Below, piece after piece: positions 25,460 through 32,900 of a DNA stretch of 64,000 bases. Each line of letters opens with the position of its first letter. The stretch's first letter is position 1. Below the pieces are notes generated by a model, which saw only the letters and a list, made by a program, of their open reading frames with translations, was not told where the DNA came from and ran no database searches. Both the position numbers and the translations under genes were made by a program. This DNA comes from Bradyrhizobium prioriisuperbiae (GTDB lineage Bacteria > Pseudomonadota > Alphaproteobacteria > Rhizobiales > Xanthobacteraceae), in the NCBI RefSeq assembly GCF_032397745.1, contig NZ_CP135921.1, positions 3,451,001 to 3,515,000 on the forward strand. The letters are read 5' to 3'.

Positions 25460-25641
25460 CGCATCACCTTCCAGCTTTGGTGGTTGTCAGCGCGATCCGC
25501 CTGCACGAAAAGAGAAATATGCGGCCGGCGCCGTTCAAGCCTGTTTTCATATCCGTGAAATTGTGGTCACATTCCCATGCATCGCGCAAGAGAATTTCAT
25601 GCACATGAAGAAAGCGGTTTGCTGTGAGCGGTGACACGAGA

Positions 25642-26235
25642 ATGAGCAGCTCAGCCACCCCGGGGGTGGACGAGGCGGTGGGGCAGCGGATCCGCGATCT
25701 GCGGCGCGCCCGCAATCTGTCGCTGGAGGCGGTCGCCGCCCGCACCGACCTCTCGATCGGCTTCCTGAGCCAGATCGAGCGCGGCTTGTCCTCGCCCTCG
25801 CTGCGGGTGCTGGCGACGCTCGCGGACGTGCTCGGTGTCGGCATCGCCGCGCTGTTCGGCGGCAACGAGAGCGGCGGCGATACGCCTGACGCCGTCGTCA
25901 CCCGTGAGCCCCAGCGCGCCGAGCTGAACCTGTGGCGCACCGGCATCTCCAAGCAGCTGTTGAGTCCCGCGGGCGCAGACGGGCGCCTCAATTTGTTTCT
26001 GGTGCGCCTGGAGCCGGGCGGCTCCACCGGCGACGAGCTCTACACCCACGACGGCGAGGAGGCCGGCCTCGTGCTCGAAGGCGAGATGACGCTCACCGTC
26101 GACGCCGAGACCTGGACGCTCAGGGACGGCGACAGCTTCCGCTTCGCCAGCCGCCGCCCGCACCGCTTCAGCAATCCCTCAGGCGATACCAAGACCGTGG
26201 TGCTGTGGGTGAACTGCGTGTCGGCGGTGGGGTGA
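25642..26235 (+). CDS. XRE-cupin transcriptional regulator (PuuR-like)
   Basis: The 197-residue protein has an N-terminal helix-turn-helix (QRIRDLRRARNLSLEAVAARTDLSIGFLSQIERG) and a C-terminal cupin (GGSTGDELYTHDGEEAGLVLEGEMTLTV ... DSFRFASRRPHRFSNP). Such regulators control amino-acid and polyamine catabolism. Its divergent position to the transporter genes supports that role. The ATG at 25642 is used; a GTG at 25624 is possible. The last 24 or so codons recur as a remnant at 35479-35550, and a shorter piece recurs at 29527, marking the gene as one edge of an insertion hotspot. Confidence 0.9.
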   Translation: MSSSATPGVDEAVGQRIRDLRRARNLSLEAVAARTDLSIGFLSQIERGLSSPSLRVLATLADVLGVGIAALFGGNESGGDTPDAVVTREPQRAELNLWRTGISKQLLSPAGADGRLNLFLVRLEPGGSTGDELYTHDGEEAGLVLEGEMTLTVDAETWTLRDGDSFRFASRRPHRFSNPSGDTKTVVLWVNCVSAVG

Positions 26236-26257
26236 TCGAGCGAGACCGGGTTGGGTC

Positions 26258-26325
26258 GTAGCCCGGATGAGCGAAGCGATATCCGGGACGTGTGTCCCGC
26301 ATGTCGCTCCGCTCATGCGGGCTAC
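26258..26325. repeat. REP-like palindrome, copy 2 (after xre-cupin)
   Basis: Arms GTAGCCCGGATGAGCGAAGCG and CGCTCCGCTCATGCGGGCTAC around a CCGGGACGTGTGTCCCGC centre. It belongs to the family at 7594-7672. With the xre-cupin 3' end it forms the junction unit that recurs at 29527-29650. Confidence 0.88.
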
Positions 26326-26425
26326 GGTGATGTGTCGGTTCGCTTGCGTTTTGGTTGAAGTCGAAGGCCGCTCGGCGGGTATGTGCGTGGTGATTTCAAT
26401 TTATTTCGGTCTGTTCTTCCTCACG

Positions 26426-27397
26426 TCAGCGCATTTTCATCCCGCGCGTTCGCTTGTCATCAACGTGACGTCGGGTTTTGTCGGCGGCGCCCGAGCGGCT
26501 CTTCACATGATCAATAAAGGCTCGCAGTTTCGGCATCATTTGATGGCGGCTGGGATAATAGAGAAACACGCCCGGCGTCATCGGCGCGAACGGCTCCAGC
26601 ACACGCACGAGTTGTCCCGCTTTCACGAGGCTGGCGGCGATCGGCTCGGGCACTTGAGCAAGCCCTAAACCTTCGATGGCCGCGCCAAGCATGGTGGGGA
26701 TGTCATTGGCAATCAGCGGCCCCGAGACGATCGCTTCGATTGTCTTGTTGCCATCGACAAACGACCAAGGCGCGATCGATCCGTTCGAGCGGCGCATGCG
26801 CATGCAGGCATGCTGACGCAGATCGTCGATACGCTCTGGTCGCTTGCGCCGGCGTAGATACTCGGGGCAGCCGACGACCACGAGCGGGATTGGCCGCGTC
26901 AGCCGCACGGCGACCATGTCAGCGGCGATGAACTGGCCCAACCGGATGCCGGCGTCAAAGCCTTCGGCCGCAAGGTCGGTCAGCTCCTCGCTTGCGGCGA
27001 TCTCCACCTCGACCTCGGGATACGCTTGGCAGAAGGATGCAACCAGCGGCTCCAGCAGGATCGGCACCACCGCCCGCGGCACTGTGAGGCGCAACAGCCC
27101 GCTCGGTCGCTGCCCAAGATCGCGCGCAATATTGCTCGCGGCGACGAGCTCCTCAAATGCAGGCTTTGCGCGCGACAGGAATCGTTCGCCGGCTTCGGTC
27201 AGACCGACACTGCGCGTCGTGCGGATGAAAAGTGCTGCGCCGACGCGCGCCTCAAGTGCGCGGACCGCCTGGCTGATCGCCGACGGCGTCACCCCGAGTT
27301 CAGCGGCCGCTTTGCGAAAGTTGCGGTGCTGCGCAACGCTCAGGAACGCTTCCACGCCATCGAGCGCGCCCTGCCTGACTGTGAAGTTCTGCTTCAT
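26426..27397 (-). CDS. LysR family transcriptional regulator
   Basis: The 323-residue protein has a winged helix at residues 12-70 (LDGVEAFLSVAQHRNFRKAAAELGVTPSAISQAVRALEARVG) and the LysR effector-binding domain (GLLRLTVPRAVVPILLEPLV, then AAEGFDAGIRLG). The last 25 residues are basic and probably disordered. It is divergent from the exported muconolactone-isomerase-like gene. A 17-bp perfect dyad and a tandem 16-mer in the shared intergenic region (27450-27486) are candidate binding sites, so it probably controls the three genes downstream. Confidence 0.9.
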   Translation of the reverse strand: MKQNFTVRQGALDGVEAFLSVAQHRNFRKAAAELGVTPSAISQAVRALEARVGAALFIRTTRSVGLTEAGERFLSRAKPAFEELVAASNIARDLGQRPSGLLRLTVPRAVVPILLEPLVASFCQAYPEVEVEIAASEELTDLAAEGFDAGIRLGQFIAADMVAVRLTRPIPLVVVGCPEYLRRRKRPERIDDLRQHACMRMRRSNGSIAPWSFVDGNKTIEAIVSGPLIANDIPTMLGAAIEGLGLAQVPEPIAASLVKAGQLVRVLEPFAPMTPGVFLYYPSRHQMMPKLRAFIDHVKSRSGAADKTRRHVDDKRTRGMKMR

Positions 27398-27449
27398 AGT
27401 GCATCGACATTATCGCGGATAGTCGCCGACTGGAAGCGCTCGTACATCT

Positions 27450-27486
27450 GACCTGCAAATCAGGTCTCGCGCAAATCAGGTCTCGC
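27450..27486. promoter_or_regulatory. Candidate LysR operator: 17-bp dyad overlapping a tandem 16-mer
   Basis: GACCTGCAAATCAGGTC (27450-27466) is a perfect inverted repeat. GCAAATCAGGTCTCGC occurs twice in tandem (27455-27470, 27471-27486). Both lie between the divergent LysR gene and its neighbour, at the place where LysR operators normally occur. No binding data are implied. Confidence 0.5.
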
Positions 27487-27547
27487 GGATGTCGAGCCCC
27501 AGCATTCGCGACATCGAGGTCTATCTCAACGAACAAAGGTGACCGCC

Positions 27548-27970
27548 GTGATCCGAGAAGCGAGACCGATCAAAGCGCTCCGTAACGTCGTCCTGGTCCT
27601 GACCTTAACTCTGATAGGAGCAACGTCCATGGCTGATCCAGCAACTGCCCAGGCACAAGCCAACTCGCCCACAACCACCGGGGTGATGGTCATCCTGACC
27701 GTCAAGGCGGGCGTCACGCGCGAACAAGTCATGGCCGTCATACCGGCTGAAATCCGGCAGACCGTGCAGCTCTACCTCAATGGGAAAATTCGTGAATGGT
27801 ACTCGCGTGGCGATGGGCGAGGGGCCGTTTTCCTGCTGGATTCCAGGGATGTCGCCGAGGCTCACACGATCATGGATGGCCTGCCGCTGGCCAGGCAAGA
27901 TCTTATCGACCACGAGTACATCGCCGTCGGTCCGCTTTTGCCGCTCCGCTTGCTCATGACCAATCCCTGA
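27548..27970 (+). CDS. Exported muconolactone-isomerase-like protein
   Basis: The 140-residue protein starts at the GTG at 27548, with AAAGGTGA upstream. A signal peptide (VVLVLTLTLIGATSMADPATAQAQA) is followed by a dimeric alpha/beta-barrel domain of about 95 residues (VMVILTVKAGVTREQVMAVIPAEIRQTVQLYLNGKIREWY ... IDHEYIAVGPL). This domain resembles muconolactone delta-isomerase or related ferredoxin-like barrels. Muconolactone isomerases are cytosolic, so the export signal is unusual and the family link is tentative. It heads a plus-strand unit with two membrane proteins. Confidence 0.65.
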   Translation: MIREARPIKALRNVVLVLTLTLIGATSMADPATAQAQANSPTTTGVMVILTVKAGVTREQVMAVIPAEIRQTVQLYLNGKIREWYSRGDGRGAVFLLDSRDVAEAHTIMDGLPLARQDLIDHEYIAVGPLLPLRLLMTNP

Positions 27971-28011
27971 GCGCCCGCAATCAGAACGCGTCTCACATGG
28001 AGGGTCCGCCG

Positions 28012-28857
28012 ATGACCACCGACGCTGTTTCCGCTGCCGTGATCCCGCCGCCTCCCGCTTGGCGCGGCCTGCTTTGGGCCGTCCCTTTCACGGTGCTGTG
28101 GGCGTGGTTGATCTATTCGCTGCCGGCGCTTCAGGACAGCGGCCTTCCGGCCCTGGCCGTTCGGTTGCTGGTCCATGGGCTCATCGCGCTCGGCTTGTGG
28201 CTCGGCCTTGAACGCACCGACCTCACTGCGGGCCAGCGTCGCACGACTTGGCTGGCAATCATGCTCCCGGTCACCCTGTGGGCCGCTGTCGCCTGGACCG
28301 CGGCCATCAATGGTGTCTTCCGCGCGGGCGTCTCCCCCTTGCCGTTGCTGCCGTCGGCGATTGTCCTGCCGGTGGTCATCGGTTCTCCGCTGTTGTTGTT
28401 GTCGAAGCGGGTGGGACAGTTGCTCGATGCGATGCCGGCGACATGGCTCGTCGCTCCTCAGCTTTACCGCATCGTCGGCAGCCAATGGCTCGTTTACTGG
28501 CTGCGCGGGCTGCTGCCCGGCCTGTGGGCATTGCCGGCGGGAACCGGCGACGTGCTGACCGGCCTGTTTGCCGTCCCGGCGGCGATCGCCCTGGCGGCCG
28601 GCGCGGCTGAGGGGCGGAAAGCCGCGATCCTCTGGAACATCTTTGGCATCGCGGACTTTGCGGTCGCGGTCACCCTGGGGCTGATCACCTCGCCCGGCCC
28701 ATTCCAGCTGATCGTTCCGGATGGCCCGAGCATCGGCCTGGACGGATATCCGAATGTGCTGACTCCGGCTTTCGTGGTGCCAAGCTCGATCCTGCTGCAC
28801 GCGCTGTCGTTGCGCCAGCTGCGCCGCCGCAGTCGGGCGGAGGCTTTGGGACGCTAG
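28012..28857 (+). CDS. Polytopic membrane protein of unknown function
   Basis: The 281-residue protein has about seven hydrophobic segments (first at residues 20-40, LLWAVPFTVLWAWLIYSL; last near the C-terminus, PAFVVPSSILLHALSL). The C-terminus is basic (RQLRRRSRAEALGR). The ATG at 28012 has GGAGGG 8 nt upstream; an ATG at 27997 overlaps that site and is less likely. I do not recognise a family. It lies 41 nt after the isomerase-like gene and is probably co-transcribed with it. Confidence 0.7.
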   Translation: MTTDAVSAAVIPPPPAWRGLLWAVPFTVLWAWLIYSLPALQDSGLPALAVRLLVHGLIALGLWLGLERTDLTAGQRRTTWLAIMLPVTLWAAVAWTAAINGVFRAGVSPLPLLPSAIVLPVVIGSPLLLLSKRVGQLLDAMPATWLVAPQLYRIVGSQWLVYWLRGLLPGLWALPAGTGDVLTGLFAVPAAIALAAGAAEGRKAAILWNIFGIADFAVAVTLGLITSPGPFQLIVPDGPSIGLDGYPNVLTPAFVVPSSILLHALSLRQLRRRSRAEALGR

Positions 28858-28960
28858 ACGCGCGCCTCCTGAACTTCGGACGAAATCTCATGCAAGGCCG
28901 CCTCGGCATCCTGAACGCGGTGTTCGAGGCCGCGTAACTCAACACCAGAGAGGATTTCAC

Positions 28961-29476
28961 ATGTCGCCAGCAATCGTCTTCCAGATCCACCTCGTCCTCG
29001 GGTACGTCCCATGGCTGCTTGCCTTTGGCGCGTACATGTGGCCGAGACTGAAGTCGATGGACCGGACCGACGCGCACCGCGCCATCGCCACGCTGCACAG
29101 CTTCCGCTTTTTCGGTCTTGTCTTCATCGTTCCCGGCGTCGTCGGCGCCAATCTGCCCACGGACTTCGCCACGTTCGCCGCCTACGGTGACTTCGCGACC
29201 GGATTGCTGGCCATGCTGGCGCTGCTCACGGTCAGGAGACGCGCGCTGTTCTGGCCGCTGGTCGTCGCCTTCAATCTGGTCGGCGCCGTCGACATCCTCG
29301 TCGACTATTACCATGGCAACCAGCTCGGCCTTCCGGCGCTGGCGGGAGAGCTGGGCGCGACCTACGCGATCCCGATCATCTACGTGCCCCTGCTAATGAT
29401 CACGCATGTCGCCGCATTCTATCTGCTGGCGCGTCAACAGGGCAGCGCGATGAGCGCGCCGGTGCCGCAGACGTAA
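28961..29476 (+). CDS. Four-helix membrane protein of unknown function
   Basis: The 171-residue protein has four to five membrane segments (FQIHLVLGYVPWLLAFGAYMW; FRFFGLVFIVPGVVGANL; FWPLVVAFNLVGAVDILVDYY; YAIPIIYVPLLMITHVAAFYLL). The start ATG at 28961 follows AGAGAGGATTTCAC. No family is recognised. It is the last gene of cargo block 1 and follows the previous membrane protein by 103 nt. Confidence 0.7.
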   Translation: MSPAIVFQIHLVLGYVPWLLAFGAYMWPRLKSMDRTDAHRAIATLHSFRFFGLVFIVPGVVGANLPTDFATFAAYGDFATGLLAMLALLTVRRRALFWPLVVAFNLVGAVDILVDYYHGNQLGLPALAGELGATYAIPIIYVPLLMITHVAAFYLLARQQGSAMSAPVPQT

Positions 29477-29526
29477 GGGGGCGCTCAGAGCCGTGGGGCG
29501 GATGAGCTGATGGCGTCATCCGACGC

Positions 29527-29560
29527 CTGCGTGTCGGCGGTGGCGTGATTGAGCGAGACC
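29527..29560 (+). pseudogene. Remnant of xre-cupin 3' end (junction copy II)
   Basis: CTGCGTGTCGGCGGTGG and the following TGATTGAGCGAGACCGG match the end of the xre-cupin gene and its trailer at 26214-26250 with few differences. The remnant is followed by REP copy 3 and then a truncated MBL gene, the order expected from an ancestral xre-REP-MBL arrangement. Confidence 0.7.
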
Positions 29561-29566
29561 GGGGTT

Positions 29567-29634
29567 GTAGCCCGGATGAGCGAAGCGACATCCGGGGCGT
29601 GTGTCCCGCATGTCGCTTCGCTCATGCGGGCTAC
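29567..29634. repeat. REP-like palindrome, copy 3 (junction copy II)
   Basis: Arms GTAGCCCGGATGAGCGAAGCG and CGCTTCGCTCATGCGGGCTAC. It is nearly identical to copy 2 at 26258-26325, including flanking bases on both sides. Confidence 0.88.
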
Positions 29635-29670
29635 GGTGATGTGCTGGATCAGGGCGTGTCCCCATCTTGG

Positions 29671-29965
29671 TTACGCAATCGGCTCCACATCGAGCCGTGC
29701 CACCAAGCCCTGCAGCGCCGTCGACGGCGCCGGATAGCGGCGCAGCACGTCGGGATCGTGCCCCGGGATGATGTGGCGTTCCGACGCCGCGAGCGTTTTC
29801 AGTTTGTCGTAGCCGCTCAGGACGTCGTCGGCGTTGTAGACGATCGGAAACACCTTGCGCTGTTCCAGATGCGCGTAAAGGTGACTGGCGTCGGAGGCCA
29901 GCACCACCGGGCCGCGTTCGGTGTCCACCCGCACGCTCTGCAGGCCCTTGGAGTGACCGCCGATG
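29671..29965 (-). pseudogene. Truncated second copy of the MBL-fold hydrolase gene (C-terminal 97 codons)
   Basis: The last 98 codons including the stop match 35615-35909 without any gap over 295 nt. By eye there are about 14 substitutions, roughly 95% identity. Several changes are silent or conservative (ASERHIIPGHDPDVLRRYP is unchanged). The match breaks off at GCCGATG (29965), inside the segment encoding IGGHSKG, and unrelated sequence follows. The metal-binding HxHxDH half is missing, so this is not functional. It is a boundary scar of cargo block 2. Confidence 0.88.
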
Positions 29966-32900
29966 TGAGGCTTGACGCCTGCGCCTGCTTGGCCGGACCG
30001 TCATCAGAGGCCCGAATGGCGATGCTCAAGCGGCCGTCGAACCGACGACACGATCCCGAAGGGCGATGGCAGCATGGCTTCCCCTGGAAACGACGGTCGC
30101 CAACAACGCGCGAAAATCCCTCTCCAGATCGGGATCGGCCGAAATCTGCTCGCGCTTGCGCTCCCAGCATGCCCACAGGAATGAAATGAGATTCCCTTCG
30201 AGGCCGTTCCGCCAATCATAAGAATCGAAAGTCGGGACAACCGGAGCGAACCATTTGATTGCGGGAACGAGAAGAGCGGCGGCTGAGGTCTGCGTGACCC
30301 AGTAGAGAAAACCGGAAACCAGCTTCGACTTCTTAAACCACCGCTCAGCGACCTTCGCGAAAAGACCTTCCATGCCAGAAAGGGCAGCGGCGAACTCCGG
30401 CCTTTCGCCAATCCTGTTGATCTTTGTGCCGAGGCCGAGGAGCCAGAAAACGGCGTTATCGAGATCATAAGATCGACCTGACGTGGGATCCCATGCAGGG
30501 CTTTGCAGCGCGTGCTCGATCATCGCGCTCCAGATCGCCGTGAAGCGCTGGGGCGTTTGCGTGGCTCGCACACCGACGGTGAACCATTCCCAGAAAAAGC
30601 GCTCGATCCATTGATGCGCTGATGGGCCGCGATCGAGGATCGGTTGCCATAGCGTGCGGTGATCCTCGGCAGCTGTCAGGTTGGGGATTGTCCCGGCCAC
30701 AACACCATAGACCCAGGCATCAAACTCGTCCGGATGATCCTCGGTCCGCTGCCGACGCGGATCGTCGATCTTGGGAATCAGCCCCAGCGTGATGTCGAGA
30801 AAAGCGCGAACGAGACCGAGCCAATTGTCCCTCTCGTCGGGTCGCGCAGACGCAAGATCGAGCCAGGTGAATGCCGCTGAAAGAACGCGCGTGTCGACGC
30901 TGAGTCGCCCGCGATGAAGGGTTTCGACTTCGCTACCGGGGCGGCGCGTGCTGCTCTCGCGGCGACGTATGCGTGCTAGTTCCGGGGATTGGCGTGTGCG
31001 AAGGGCTTCGATCTCTTTCTCGGCCTGTGCACTCAATTCGAGAATATCGGGCAGCTCATTCGGCAGGCGCCGTTCGACAAATTCCTCTATCAGACCCTGT
31101 TTGCCAGCATGATTGTCCTCGACGTCGATATCGATCCTTAACCTCTGTGCGACGCCAAGCACAGGACGCTGCCCTGCCCACCGCACGGCCAAGCAAAGCA
31201 TGCGATCGAAGTCTTTGTCGAGTTGTTGTCGCCGCTGGAAAGCGCTGATGAGCGTCCGGCTTGTCGTGCTGTGATGAAAAGAGACTACGCTGAGAGCGAC
31301 GAGACGGCGTGCCAAGAGATCGTTCCGATCAAGCGCAAGAAGCGCGACGCCGACCTCGCCTCCGAAAGAATCCCATTTCCGGTCGCCGTCGGCGGTTGCG
31401 GAATCGAACCGGAGCGGCGCAGGAGGATGGCTGACCAAGGATTCCAGTTTGGCGCGACACCAAGCCATGCGTTCCAGGTCGGCCGCGAGCCAATCGTGAT
31501 GTTTGACGACCAGCACAGCAATGGCACCGCAGAGCAGATCCTCGATCTGGTGCAGTGGATCGCCATCGTGGGCAAGCCTCGGCGAGAGGTTTTCGAGACC
31601 CTGCACGAACTCCCAAAACCGAGGAAGCTGGTCCTGTGAAAAATGCTCATCTGAATCGAGCAGTTGCCGCATTTGGTTGGAAAAGTTCGCGATCGTCTGG
31701 TCCGTGGTGATGCGCTGAAGGTCTTCTTGATTCTTCTGCTTGACCTCCTCCGACCAGTCGAAGCTGACGGCCACACGCTTTCCGTTACGCATCTCGAAAG
31801 TGTAGTTGTCAGGATTCAGACGTTCGCTCAGCAGACGAAGGGATTCCGGCATTTCCTCCCCGTTGAGGTCGGCAACCCAACCCAACCGCAACTGTGCGAG
31901 AAAGGGACGTTCTGCCTCGTCGGCGACAAGCGTTTCGACGATGCCGCCGCCGATATAGAGCAACATGTTCTGCCGATGCGGCATTCGATACCATGCTCGG
32001 CCAAGCTCGATCATGGCACGGGGCTGGTATGTCCAGAGACCCATGACATCGGAGCTCCCTGATCTCCGGAGCGTGGCAATTTGGCGGTCCCAATCGAGAA
32101 GCAGCCAATTCTGGAGAAGAGGCCTCAGGACACCGGCGAACAGCGCCGGGCCGTATTTCCCGATATCGAAGAGAAGGCCGGCGAAGGCAAGTGACTCGCT
32201 CTCCCTCAGGATGCGGTTGATCCACGGGGCGATATCTTCGCCGCGCTCGATCTTCTCATAGAGCCATCGCTCCACGGCCATCAGCACGCAATGAATCGTT
32301 GAACCAAACGTAACCGGCCAATCGTGATGCCAGCGAAAAACATTCGGATTGCCACACCACAGGCGGGCTTCGTTTCCGATGTGAACCGTGAGCCCGTGGC
32401 CTTCACAAAACCGTCGGGATGAGAAATTGACTAGCCGCAGCGCAAAAGACAGTCCCTGATCCGGGGCTTCCTTGAGAAACTGAAGGAAAGGACCGCGACA
32501 ATACAAGGGAGGATCGCCGCCATTCCAGTGATCAAGGCCGGTCTCGGGCATTGAACTGCGACCGAAGTCCTCATGTTTCGGCGGCTCGATGCAGACCGCC
32601 AACAAGACTTCAAGGGCGGCGTCCGGTCTTGCGCGCACGAGTGCTGGAAAGGCCCCGGTGTCGAGACATGCCTCTTGAAATGCATTCGGCACGCCATCGC
32701 GCGGGCCGTCCGGCCAACGATCACGCAGCTCGCCGTGTGGCCAAGCCGGAGGAAGCGACAATCTCTCTCGTCGTTCCGGATTCGCCTGAAGAAATTGGCG
32801 TCGTTGCTCGCGCTGCCGTTCGCGTGCCTGTTCGGCGCGAGACACGATCGTCGGATCAAGATCGCGCCTCTGTGCCAGCTCGAGGCAAAGCTGTGCAACT

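Larger units (their letters stand above)
26338..29526. other. Cargo block 1 of a layered insertion
   Basis: The block starts where similarity among the three xre-REP junction copies ends (GATGTGT at about 26338). It stops at 29526, where the copied junction (CTGCGTGTCGGCGGTGG) resumes. It contains a LysR regulator and three plus-strand genes. No transposase, integrase or terminal inverted repeat is visible. Boundaries are inferred by comparing junction copies within the window. Confidence 0.55.

Noticed and set aside
29817..30215. Minus-strand open frame crossing the boundary of cargo block 2.
   Set aside because: It runs through the end of the giant gene and the truncated MBL fragment in wrong frames, so it is an artefact of the junction.
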